Shown here: positions 8,206-15,262 of the stretch, piece by piece | How positions within the stretch are numbered: position 1 is the stretch's first letter | Layout: the number at the start of each line of letters is the position of its first letter | NCBI GenBank assembly: GCA_963851295.1 | Contig: CAWKOS010000010.1 | Coordinates: 248,001-312,000 of the forward strand | Direction: 5' to 3' | DNA: 64,000 bases | Source: JAOPZW01 sp963851295 | GTDB lineage: Bacteria > Actinomycetota > Thermoleophilia > Solirubrobacterales > Solirubrobacteraceae | Made by a program: the position numbers and the translations under genes | The notes under the pieces: model-generated | The model's database searches: none | Seen by the model: only the letters and a program-made list of their open reading frames with translations | Told to the model about the DNA's origin: nothing

Positions 8206-8763
8206 ATGGCAGCGCTGGCCCGCGACGGCAACGTCCTCGGCGCGCTGTCGCTCGCCGTCGCCGACCGGATGTCCGACGCCGTGGCCGCGGCCGCCGATCA
8301 GTCCCAGACGGCGGCCGCGGCGCTCTCGGCGCTCGAGCACTTCGCCGACGGCTGCTCGGTCGACCGCCTGCGGCGCGTGCTGGGCCTGACCTCGTCGGGC
8401 ACCGTCCGGCTCGTCGACCGGCTCGTGGCCGCCGGGAACGTCCGCCGCAAGCCCGGGCCCGACGCGCGGACGACAAGCATCGCGCTGACCGCGGCCGGCC
8501 GGCGCGCGGCGCGGCGGGTCACCGCCGCGCGCGCCGCGGTGCTCGAGGACGCGCTGGCACCCCTCTCCCCCGCGCAGCGCGCCGCCTTCGAGCAGCTCGC
8601 CGCGCAGCTGCTCGACGGCGTCGTGCGCGCCAAGCTCGAGCGCGAGGCCGACGAGTCGACGCGCTGGACCTGCCGCCTGTGCGACCTGCGCGCCTGCGGG
8701 CGCGACGACGGGCACTGCCCGGCCGCCAACGCGGCCGCCGACGCGATCGCGCAGCGCGCCTAG
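8206..8763 (+). CDS. MarR-family regulator with C-terminal cysteine cluster
   Basis: 185 residues. The winged-helix region is at about 40-105 (TAAAALSALEHFADGCSVDR, LTSSGTVRLVDRLVAAGNVRRKPGPDARTTSI without a break in the wing), followed by dimerisation helices. The tail (about 150-172) holds CRLCDLRACG and HCP, four cysteines plus a His that could bind zinc, or sense thiol oxidation or metal. The gene lies 4 bases after the DUF3224 gene, whose promoter carries a palindrome of suitable size. The family normally represses its own operon and responds to small molecules or redox state. Confidence 0.82.
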   Translation: MAALARDGNVLGALSLAVADRMSDAVAAAADQSQTAAAALSALEHFADGCSVDRLRRVLGLTSSGTVRLVDRLVAAGNVRRKPGPDARTTSIALTAAGRRAARRVTAARAAVLEDALAPLSPAQRAAFEQLAAQLLDGVVRAKLEREADESTRWTCRLCDLRACGRDDGHCPAANAAADAIAQRA

Positions 8764-9036
8764 CTGTAAGACCCGAGCAGGTTGTTCGGCGTCCCCGCCA
8801 CGCCGGCGTGGGCGCGAACAGCTCACCGAGGGAGACCAGCCCGCCGCGCCGCCGGCCCTCGGGGGGCGCCGCGGGCCGCCAGGGGGCGCCGAACGTCGGT
8901 CTTCCCCCATCCACACGGGGTAGAACCGACGTTCGACCCCCCCGGGCACGGACCCGTTCCTCGGTGAGCTGTTCGCAGCGCAACGGGCCTCACAGCGACC
9001 CGGCACCCCGAACAATGTGCTCAGGAACTACACCTA
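8762..9036. repeat. Nested palindromic element between convergent genes (copy 1)
   Basis: Three concentric inverted repeats fill the gap between the MarR stop and the hydrolase stop. The outer arms are imperfect (8762-8793 against 9000-9036, best matched over TTGTTCGG). The middle arms read GCGAACAGCTCACCGAGG at 8814-8831 and its exact complement at 8959-8976. The inner arms are CGAACGTCGGT at 8890-8900 and its exact complement at 8925-8935. The same middle arm occurs at 47.6 kb, also between convergent genes. As RNA from either strand it would fold into one large branched hairpin, so a bidirectional terminator, a MITE-like element or a processed RNA are all possible. Confidence 0.75.
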
Positions 9037-10143
9037 GCCGGCGCCGAGCGCCTGGTCCAGGAAGCCGACGGTGCGCCGCTCGTAGGCCGCGGGGCGTGTG
9101 CGCAGGCCCGCGGTGTGGCCGCTGTCGGGGAGCTCCCAGAGCTGGACGCTCGCCCCGCCCGCGCGCTGATACAGGCGCGAGGCCGGGATCTCGGCGGGGA
9201 AGCCCCCGCTCGCGACGAGCAGCACCGGCCGCGGCGCGATGCGCGGGATCAGCCCCATCAGCGATCGCGACGGCTCCATGCCCGAAATCCCGCGCACCTG
9301 CTGCATGGTCAGCCACATCAGCGCGCGCTCGGTGGCGCTCGGGTGGGTGACGCGGTCACCGTCCATCGGGCGGGTGGCGCCGTCGGAGACGACGGCCGCC
9401 AGGCGGCGGTCGTGCGCGGCGGCCTCGAGCAGCACCTCGCCACCCAGCGAGAGGCCGAAGCCGGCGATGCGCCGCGGGTCGACGTCGGGCCGGTGGGCCA
9501 GGTAGTCGATCCCGGCCTCGATGGCCGGCTGGACGTTGTCGCCGAGCCCGTTGGCGTGGCCCTGGCTCTCGCCGTTGCCTGGGTCGTCGAGCGCGAGGAC
9601 GCCGTAGCCGTGACGGGCGAGCATGCGCACGTGGGCCGTCACGCGCCCGCGGCTGCCGCCCGAGCCGTGGCTGAGGAGCACGGCGGCGCCGTTGCGCGAG
9701 GGGACGTACCAGGCGGCGAGCCTAACCCCGTCCGGCGTGGCGAACCTGACCTCCTGGTGCGAGATCCCGACCGACGACTCGTGCACCGCCCACCGCGGCG
9801 CGTGGGTGATCAGGTTGGCGTAGGCGAAGGACGCCACCAGGACGGCGCCGAGCACCGCGCCGGCGATCCAGGCGGCCACGTGCGCCGCGCGCCAGCGGCG
9901 CTCCGGCCGGCGTGGCGCACGGCGCGGCGCGAAGGCCGCGGCCACCCCGGAGAGGACGAGCGCCACCCCGCCGATCGCGTAGCCGACCCCGGTGACGTCG
10001 CGCCAATCCGGGCCCGAGTTGATCACGTGCAGGACGTGCGAGACGACGGCGAAGCCGACGACGACGAGGCCCACCGAGACGCCGAGCGCGACGCGCGTGG
10101 GGCGCGTCACGTGCGGCCGGGCAAGTGCCCAGGCGGCCGCCAC
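9034..10143 (-). CDS. Alpha/beta hydrolase with N-terminal membrane segments (5' end frameshifted)
   Basis: 369 residues in the intact frame. About residues 15-110 contain two or three hydrophobic segments (VALGVSVGLVVVGFAVVSHV; IAGAVLGAVLVASFAYANLI). The rest is an alpha/beta hydrolase with HGSGGSRG as oxyanion region, nucleophile Ser in GFGLSLGGE, DGA and the final His in PDSGHTAG. It is probably a membrane-anchored esterase or dienelactone-hydrolase-like protein. The GTG at 10143 has no ribosome binding site or -10 box near it, and a convincing N-terminus with a membrane helix lies in another frame just upstream, so the gene looks frameshifted at about 10190-10205. Confidence 0.75.
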   Translation of the reverse strand: MAAAWALARPHVTRPTRVALGVSVGLVVVGFAVVSHVLHVINSGPDWRDVTGVGYAIGGVALVLSGVAAAFAPRRAPRRPERRWRAAHVAAWIAGAVLGAVLVASFAYANLITHAPRWAVHESSVGISHQEVRFATPDGVRLAAWYVPSRNGAAVLLSHGSGGSRGRVTAHVRMLARHGYGVLALDDPGNGESQGHANGLGDNVQPAIEAGIDYLAHRPDVDPRRIAGFGLSLGGEVLLEAAAHDRRLAAVVSDGATRPMDGDRVTHPSATERALMWLTMQQVRGISGMEPSRSLMGLIPRIAPRPVLLVASGGFPAEIPASRLYQRAGGASVQLWELPDSGHTAGLRTRPAAYERRTVGFLDQALGAG

Positions 10144-10189
10144 GGCGACGATCCCGACGACGCCGAGCAGCGAGGTCGACGGCCCGGAG

Positions 10190-10276
10190 AAGGCGAGATT
10201 CGAGCAGATGGGCCACCACCAGCGCCAGGCCGACGAGCAGCGCGGGGCGCTCGAGGCGGGCGAGGTTCGTCGTCAT
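10190..10276 (-). other. Out-of-frame N-terminal segment of the hydrolase gene
   Basis: From the ATG at 10276 the sequence reads MTTNLARLERPALLVGLALV and continues as a membrane helix to about 10200. After that, the natural continuation (LAFSGPSTSLLGVVGIVAV, then AAAWALARPH) is found in the frame of the downstream ORF. The join needs one base skipped or two bases restored. The upstream part of the downstream frame has no start codon. Confidence 0.6.
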
Positions 10277-10327
10277 GCCTCAAGGGTCGCCCACCTCGCG
10301 ACCGCCGCCCACCGTGCTGACCCGCAA

Positions 10328-10382
10328 CCCGGCGGCGGGTGTCCGGGGTGCCGGGGTGCGGGATCCCCGCGCCGCCGCCGGG
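10328..10382 (-). terminator. Stem-loop after the thrC-moaD operon
   Basis: CCCGGCGGCGG (10328-10338) pairs perfectly with 10372-10382, just beyond the moaD stop at 10385, and the 33-base loop contains a second GC-rich stem (GCGGG/CCCGC). There is no U-tract. It could end transcription in a factor-dependent way or protect the 3' end. Confidence 0.4.
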
Positions 10383-10384
10383 CG

Positions 10385-10657
10385 CTACCCGCCCGCGACC
10401 GCGGGGAGGATCTGCACCTCTTGGCCGTCGGCGACGGGCGTGTCGAGCCCGTCGCCGAAGCGGATGTCCTCGCCGTCGACGTAGACGTTGACGAAGCGGC
10501 GCAGGCCGCCGTCGCCGTCGGAGAGGCGGTCGCGCAGCTCGCCGTGGATGTCGAAGAGCGCGTCGAGCACGGCGCCGACGGTGGCGCCCTCGACGCTCAC
10601 GGCGCTCTGGCCGCCCGCCGCCTCGCGCAGCTGGGTCGGGAGCTTGACCGTCGGCAT
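10385..10657 (-). CDS. MoaD/ThiS-family ubiquitin-like sulfur-carrier protein
   Basis: 90 residues with a beta-grasp pattern (VKLPTQLREAAGG, VGAVLDALFDIHGELRDRL, VNVYVDGEDIRF, DGQEVQILPAVAGG) and the diagnostic C-terminal Gly-Gly, which in MoaD, ThiS and mycobacterial CysO is adenylated and converted to a thiocarboxylate sulfur donor. No molybdopterin genes are nearby. Its ATG shares one base with the stop of the upstream threonine-synthase-family gene (TGATG), so the two are translated together under the SAM riboswitch. That placement argues for sulfur delivery to that enzyme, by analogy with CysO-CysM, rather than molybdopterin synthesis. The activating E1-like enzyme is not in the window. 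Confidence 0.88.
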   Translation of the reverse strand: MPTVKLPTQLREAAGGQSAVSVEGATVGAVLDALFDIHGELRDRLSDGDGGLRRFVNVYVDGEDIRFGDGLDTPVADGQEVQILPAVAGG

Positions 10658-11901
10658 CAGGCGCGCACCTCGGCGCCCTCGACCTCCTCGACGAACCGGT
10701 CGTACGAGGGCTCGATCTCATAGGACTCGAAGGTGCCGCGAACGGCGTCGAGGGTCTTCAGGCCCTCGCCGGTGATGACGATGACCACGCGCTCGTCGGC
10801 GCCGATGTCGCCGCGCTCGGCGAGCTTGGCCAGGACCGCGGTGGTCACGCCGCCCGCGGTCTCGGTGAAGATCCCCGTCGTCTCGGCGAGCAGGCGGATG
10901 CCGGCGCGGATCTCGTCGTCGGAGACCGAGTCGATCGAGCCGCCGCTGCGGCGCGCGAGGTCGAGCGCGTAGGGCCCGTCGGCGGGGTTGCCGATGGCCA
11001 GCGACTTGGCGATCGTGTCGGGCTTGACCGGCTTGCAGAAGTCGGCGCCGGCGGCGTACGCGGCGGCGACCGGCGAGCAGCCGTCGGCCTGCGCGCCGTT
11101 CATGGCGGGCGCGCTGCCGCGCGCGAGGCCGAGCTCGAGGAAGTCGTCGAAGCCCTTGGCGATCTTCGTGTACAGCGAGCCCGAGGCGATCGGCGCCACG
11201 ACGCGGTCGGGCACCTCCCAGCCGAGCTGCTCGGCGATCTCGTAGGCAAGCGTCTTGGAGCCCTCCGCGTAGTACGGGCGGACGTTGATGTTCACGAAGG
11301 CCCAGTCCTCGCGCTCGCCGCTGACCTCGGTGCAGAGGCGGTTGACGTCGTCGTAGTTGCCCTTGACCTTCACCAGGTTGGTCCCGTAGACGCCGGTGGC
11401 GAGGATCTTCTGCTCCTCGAGGTCCGACGGGACGAAGACGTAGGTGTCCATCCCCAGCGCGGCGCCGTGGGCGGCGACCGAATTGGCGAGGTTGCCGGTC
11501 GAGGCGCAGGCGAGCGTCGTGTAGCCCAGCTCGCGGGCGCGCGTGGCGGCCACCGAGACGACGCGGTCCTTGAAGGAGTGCGTCGGGTTGGCGGCGTCGT
11601 TCTTGACCCAGACCTCGCGGAGGCCCAGACGGGCGGCGAGGCGGTCGGCGCGCACGAGCGGCGTGCACCCGGCGGGCAGGCCGGTGCGCGTGCGCGGCTG
11701 GGGCCCCTCGAGGGGCAGGAAGTCGTGATAGCGCCAGATGTTCTGTGGCCCGCCCTGAATCCGCCGGCGGGCGTGCTCGACGTCCTGGATGTCGTGCTCG
11801 TAGGCGACCTCGAGCGGGCCGAAGCAGCGGTCGCAGACGTAGCGCGCCTCGAGGCCGTACTCCGCGCCGCACTCCCTACACGTCAGGTTGGTGGCTCCCA
11901 T
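10657..11901 (-). CDS. thrC: Threonine-synthase-family PLP enzyme (fold type II)
   Basis: 414 residues. The N-terminus is a zinc-ribbon-like segment with Cys8, Cys11, Cys23 and Cys26 (CREC and CDRC). PLP Lys111 is in THSFKDR, followed by STGNLANSVAAHGA and the phosphate-binding GSLYTKI region. By family this is threonine synthase (O-phosphohomoserine to threonine). Two features make that uncertain: expression is under a SAM-I riboswitch, which normally switches on methionine and sulfur genes when SAM is low, and the partner gene encodes a thiocarboxylate-type sulfur carrier. Replacement of phosphate by sulfide on O-phosphohomoserine would give homocysteine. The ATG at 11901 is preceded by GGAGG 10 bases upstream, inside the terminator stem. 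Confidence 0.85.
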   Translation of the reverse strand: MGATNLTCRECGAEYGLEARYVCDRCFGPLEVAYEHDIQDVEHARRRIQGGPQNIWRYHDFLPLEGPQPRTRTGLPAGCTPLVRADRLAARLGLREVWVKNDAANPTHSFKDRVVSVAATRARELGYTTLACASTGNLANSVAAHGAALGMDTYVFVPSDLEEQKILATGVYGTNLVKVKGNYDDVNRLCTEVSGEREDWAFVNINVRPYYAEGSKTLAYEIAEQLGWEVPDRVVAPIASGSLYTKIAKGFDDFLELGLARGSAPAMNGAQADGCSPVAAAYAAGADFCKPVKPDTIAKSLAIGNPADGPYALDLARRSGGSIDSVSDDEIRAGIRLLAETTGIFTETAGGVTTAVLAKLAERGDIGADERVVIVITGEGLKTLDAVRGTFESYEIEPSYDRFVEEVEGAEVRA

Positions 11902-11906
11902 GATGC

Positions 11907-11942
11907 AAAAACCTCCGCCGGAATCTCGTTCGTGGCGGAGGT
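11907..11942 (-). terminator. Riboswitch terminator, also covering the thrC ribosome binding site
   Basis: On the minus strand ACCTCCGCC (11934-11942) pairs with GGCGGAGGT (11911-11919), followed by five U at 11907-11911: a true intrinsic terminator right before the ATG at 11901. The 3' arm contains GGAGG, the only Shine-Dalgarno for thrC, so the stem could block both transcription and translation when SAM is bound. Confidence 0.85.
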
Positions 11943-11954
11943 CTGGAAAGCCTC

Positions 11955-12046
11955 GGCCACATCTCTCAGGAATTGGCACCTTTCCCGCATGCGGGAGGTT
12001 GCCGGGGCTTCATAGGGCCAGTCCCTCCACCCCTCTGGATGTGTCC
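11955..12046 (-). promoter_or_regulatory. SAM-I (S-box) riboswitch aptamer
   Basis: Reading the minus strand from 12046: P1 arm GGACACATC (pairs with GATGTGGCC ending at 11955), then the conserved core GGTGGAGGGACTGGCCC, ATGAAGCC-CCGGCAACC, a P3 hairpin (TCCCGCATGCGGGA), and AAGGTGCCAATTCC. These are the S-box signature elements in the right order. The part that normally forms P4 is almost absent, with only a few bases between AATTCC and the P1 3' arm. It sits between a good promoter and a terminator, so SAM should turn the downstream thrC-moaD operon off. Confidence 0.9.
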
Positions 12047-12062
12047 AGCTATGTAGGAGCGG

Positions 12063-12090
12063 ACCTTAGCAAGGCTTTGGCAAGGTGCAA
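12063..12090 (-). promoter_or_regulatory. Promoter of the riboswitch-thrC-moaD operon
   Basis: Minus-strand TTGCAC (12085-12090) and TAAGGT (12063-12068) with a 16-base spacer. Initiation would fall at about 12056, about ten bases before the aptamer P1 stem, as expected for a riboswitch leader. Confidence 0.55.
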
Positions 12091-12164
12091 GGCGCAGGTA
12101 GACTCCGTTGCAGAGCGAATTCCGATGCTGACCGCGATGACGACCGACGAGCCGCGAAGTCCCC

Positions 12165-13178
12165 ATGCCCAATCTGCCCAAGCCACGCCTGCGGCGTACG
12201 GCGCGGACTCGCGGCGGGGTCGTCACACGCGCATCCGAGCCTGAGCGCCCCAACGTCGAGGTCGTCGAGTACTCGACACAGGACGGCTACTCGCTGCGCT
12301 GGCTGAACATCGAGCAGCCGCGCGCCGTCGACCGCGCCTGGCTGGAGGAGCACTTCGACTTCCACGCGCTCGACTACGAGGACGTCTACAGCCGCAACCA
12401 GCGCCCGAAGGTCGACGAGTACGACGACTACCTCTTCGTCGTCCTGCACTTCCCCGCCTACGACAAGGTCGTCGGGCGCCTGAACGCCGCCGAGCTCGAC
12501 GTCTTCGTCGGGCCCGACTACGTCATCACGCTGCCCAACCAGCCGATCCAGCCGCTCGAGTACCTCTTCGAGCGCTGCCGCACGCGCACGGACCTGCGCG
12601 AGCAGCTGTTCTCCAAGGGCCCGGGCTACCTGCTCTACAAGATCGTCGACGACTGCGTCGACGCCTCGTTCCCGATGCTGCGCAAGATGGGCAACAAGCT
12701 CGAGCGCCTCGAGGACGACATCTTCGAGGGCGAGCACTCCTCCGAGATCGTGCGCGACATCTCCAACGTCAAGCAGGAGATCATCAACTTCCGCCGCGTC
12801 GTGCGCCCGCAGCGCGCGGCGCTGAAGGACCTCGAGGCGACCAGGCGCTACATCCCCGACGACCTCGAGATCTACTTCGACGACATCAACGACGCCTCCG
12901 AGCGCATCTGGGACACGCTCGAGAACTACAAGGAGGTCGTCGAGGCGCTCGAGTCGACCAACGAGTCGGTCATCTCGCACGGCATCAACGACACCTTCCG
13001 GGTGCTGACCGCGATCAGCGTCATCGTCCTGCCGCTCACGCTGATCGCCTCCATCTGGGGCATGAACACGAAGGTGCCCGGCGAGGGCTCGCCCGGCGGC
13101 TTCATCGCCGTCGTCGCGGTGATGGTCATCGTGCTCGCCGTGTCGATCGCGCTCTTCAAGCGCCGCGGCTGGCTCTGA
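12165..13178 (+). CDS. corA: CorA-family magnesium/divalent cation transporter
   Basis: 337 residues. A long cytoplasmic domain with helix-forming acidic stretches (about 20-270) is followed by two transmembrane segments separated by the family signature GMN at 299-301 (ASIWGMNTKV), ending in the basic KRRGWL tail. It forms a homopentameric channel for Mg2+ and perhaps Co2+ or Ni2+ at the cytoplasmic membrane. The ATG at 12165 is the first start after an in-frame TGA. It is divergent from the riboswitch operon. A strong stem-loop follows the stop codon. Confidence 0.92.
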   Translation: MPNLPKPRLRRTARTRGGVVTRASEPERPNVEVVEYSTQDGYSLRWLNIEQPRAVDRAWLEEHFDFHALDYEDVYSRNQRPKVDEYDDYLFVVLHFPAYDKVVGRLNAAELDVFVGPDYVITLPNQPIQPLEYLFERCRTRTDLREQLFSKGPGYLLYKIVDDCVDASFPMLRKMGNKLERLEDDIFEGEHSSEIVRDISNVKQEIINFRRVVRPQRAALKDLEATRRYIPDDLEIYFDDINDASERIWDTLENYKEVVEALESTNESVISHGINDTFRVLTAISVIVLPLTLIASIWGMNTKVPGEGSPGGFIAVVAVMVIVLAVSIALFKRRGWL

Positions 13179-13193
13179 GCAGAGCCCCTCGGC

Positions 13194-13228
13194 GCGCCGC
13201 CGGCCTGCGGGAGAGGGGCCGGCGGCGC
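13194..13228 (+). terminator. Stem-loop after corA
   Basis: A perfect 12-base stem (GCGCCGCCGGCC, 13194-13205, with 13217-13228) and an 11-base loop, 16 bases after the corA stop. There is no U-tract. The rest of the 218-bp gap to the convergent methyltransferase shows nothing I can name. Confidence 0.5.
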
Positions 13229-13396
13229 TCCGCGATGCCTTCGTGGGCGGCGACGGGGAGGAGGAGGAATCGCTGCCCGGGGCGCGGGACGCGGCGTATG
13301 TGAGGAGGTGCGCGTCGTTCGCAGTGAGGGGTAGCGGAAGGATCGCGCGCGAGCGCGGGGGCGCCAATGCGGCTCGCCTGTGTGATCGAGGTTCGG

Positions 13397-14092
13397 CTAA
13401 CCCGACCTGCGCGCCCGCACGAGGCAGAACTGCGTCCCCGCGCCGAGGACGCGCTCGACCTCCAGGCCGCCGTCGGCGGCCGCCGCGCGCAGCGCCTGGA
13501 GATCGACGGCCGACCCCAGCCACGCCGGGTCGCGCTGGCCGCGCGGCGCCTGGCGCAGCGCGACGCGCACGCGTCCCGGCGCCCTCGTGGGGTGGTGGAC
13601 GGCGGGGTCGTCGGAGACCTGGAAGGCGGCCCATCCGCCCGGGCGCAGCACGCGACCCATCTCGCGCACGTAGCCGTAGGTGAGCTCGGGCTCGGGCAGG
13701 TGCTGGAAGACGACGTGGGAGACGATCGCGTCGGCGCTCGCGTCGTCGAGGACGCGCAGCGTGGCGCCGTCGCCGAGGTGCCACGTGACGTTCCGAAGCT
13801 CCGGGTTGAGCGCGCGGGCGCGGGCGAGCATCTCGGGCGACACGTCGACGGCGCGGACGTGGCCGGCGCGCGCGGCCAGCGCGCGCGTGAGGCGCCCGAT
13901 ACCGCAGCCGAGGTCGACGACCACGTCCGTGGGGTCGAGCTCGACGTCGAGGCGGTCGAGCAGGCCCGCGACGACCGCCTCGCCGCCGCGCCACAGACGC
14001 TCGGGATCGGCGTGGCGGTAGGGCAGCTCGTTGTCGACGAAGTGCAGCGCGTCCTCGCGCGCCCGGGCGTCCCAGAACTCCGCCATGCCCAT
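13397..14092 (-). CDS. Class I SAM-dependent methyltransferase
   Basis: 231 residues with Methyltransf_11/25-type motifs: VVVDLGCGIGRLTRALA (motif I, about 58-74), VRAVDVSPEML (acidic loop), HVVFQHLPEPE (post-II) and VLRPGGWAAFQ (motif III). The substrate is unknown; small-molecule or quinone-type acceptors are typical. The start is at 14092 with minus-strand TAGTCT 7 bases upstream and no Shine-Dalgarno; an internal ATG at 14086 is possible. It diverges from the AlkZ-like gene across only 24 bases, sharing an overlapping pair of -10 boxes. Confidence 0.82.
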   Translation of the reverse strand: MGMAEFWDARAREDALHFVDNELPYRHADPERLWRGGEAVVAGLLDRLDVELDPTDVVVDLGCGIGRLTRALAARAGHVRAVDVSPEMLARARALNPELRNVTWHLGDGATLRVLDDASADAIVSHVVFQHLPEPELTYGYVREMGRVLRPGGWAAFQVSDDPAVHHPTRAPGRVRVALRQAPRGQRDPAWLGSAVDLQALRAAAADGGLEVERVLGAGTQFCLVRARRSG

Positions 14093-14099
14093 GGCCCGG

Positions 14100-14109
14100 A
14101 GACTAAGGT
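14100..14109. promoter_or_regulatory. Overlapping divergent -10 boxes (AGACTAAGGT)
   Basis: On the plus strand TAAGGT (14104-14109) lies 7 bases before the GTG at 14117. On the minus strand TAGTCT (14100-14105) lies 7 bases before the start at 14092. The two hexamers share their TA, so one melted bubble could serve both directions and both mRNAs would be leaderless. Confidence 0.5.
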
Positions 14110-14116
14110 GCCCGCC

Positions 14117-15262
14117 GTGAGCGGCGCGGAGGACCGGATCACGCTCGAGGGCCTCAACCGGGCGCTGCTCGCGCGCCAAGGGCTGCTCGAGCGCCTCGAC
14201 GCTCCGCTCGCCGAGGCGGTCGAGGCGATCGGCGCCGTCCAGGCCCAGCAGTGGAACGCCCCGCCGGTCGCCCTGTGGTCGCGCGTGGAGGGCTTCACCC
14301 CGGGCGACCTCTACGCGGCGCTGGAGGCGGGCGACCTCGTGACGGGGACGCTGCTGCGGGTGACGCTGCACCTCGTCTCCGCGCGCGAGCACCCCGCCTA
14401 CGCCGCGGTGGCCGCGGCCGAGGCCGGCCACCACTGGCGGCGCACCGACGCCGAGCCCGGCAAGGCGGTCGCGCCGCTGCTGACCAAGCTGCGGGCGTAC
14501 GCGCGGCGCACGCCGCGCACCGGCGAGGAGGTCGGCGCCTTCATCGAGGAGTGGGTCGCCGAGCACCCGGACGCCCTCGATCCCGGCGAGCTCGAGCGCC
14601 AGCGCGAGCTGCAGTGGCGGCCCTTCCAGCGCTGGAGCGCCTTCGTGCGCGTGCCCGCCGACGGCGCCTGGGGATCCAAGGCGCCCACGTCGCTGTCCAC
14701 GGCGCCGCGCCCGCGCGGCGCGCCCAAGGGCGACGCCGCCCTCGACGAGGTGGTGCGCCGCCACCTGCGCGCCTTCGGCCCCGCCGCGGCCGACGACGTC
14801 GCGAGCTGGATCGGCGCGCGCAACCCGCCGGTCCGCGCCGCGCTCGAGCGCCTGGAGGGCGAGCTCGTGCGCCTGGAGGACGAGGATGGCCGCGCGCTGC
14901 ACGACCTCGCCGGCGCGCCCCGTCCCGAGCCCGACACCCCGGCGCCCGTCCGCCTGCTCGCCCCCTTCGACAGCGTCCTGCTCGCCTACGCGAGCAAGCG
15001 CCGCGAGCGCATCCTGCCCGACGAGCACCGCGACGCCGTCTACGAGCGGCGCAACCTGCGCATCCGCCCGACCTATCTCGTCGACGGCCGCGTGGCCGGG
15101 ACCTGGGCGCTCGAGGTCAAGCGCCGCGTCGCCGTCGTCACCCTCACGGCGCTGCAGAAGCTGCCCCGCGCGACACGCAGCGAGCTCGTCGCCGAGGCCG
15201 AGCGCCTGGCCAAGGCGATCCAGCCCGAGGCCAAGGGCCACGACGTCGTCGTCGCGACGTGA
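14117..15262 (+). CDS. AlkZ-like winged-helix DNA-binding protein (HTH_42 family)
   Basis: 381 residues, matching the winged-helix DNA-binding/AlkZ family along its length: ARQGLLER, the catalytic-type Gln-x-Gln at Gln42 and Gln44 (GAVQAQQWNAPP), RVTLHLVSARE, and near the C-terminus LLAPFDSVLLAY and RPTYLVDGRVAGTW. AlkZ enzymes are DNA glycosylases that unhook interstrand cross-links. Actinobacteria have several paralogues of untested function, so a repair role is likely but the substrate is not certain. The GTG at 14117 is favoured over 14108 because TAAGGT lies 7 bases before it. It overlaps the next glycosyltransferase by 4 bases. Confidence 0.8.
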   Translation: MSGAEDRITLEGLNRALLARQGLLERLDAPLAEAVEAIGAVQAQQWNAPPVALWSRVEGFTPGDLYAALEAGDLVTGTLLRVTLHLVSAREHPAYAAVAAAEAGHHWRRTDAEPGKAVAPLLTKLRAYARRTPRTGEEVGAFIEEWVAEHPDALDPGELERQRELQWRPFQRWSAFVRVPADGAWGSKAPTSLSTAPRPRGAPKGDAALDEVVRRHLRAFGPAAADDVASWIGARNPPVRAALERLEGELVRLEDEDGRALHDLAGAPRPEPDTPAPVRLLAPFDSVLLAYASKRRERILPDEHRDAVYERRNLRIRPTYLVDGRVAGTWALEVKRRVAVVTLTALQKLPRATRSELVAEAERLAKAIQPEAKGHDVVVAT

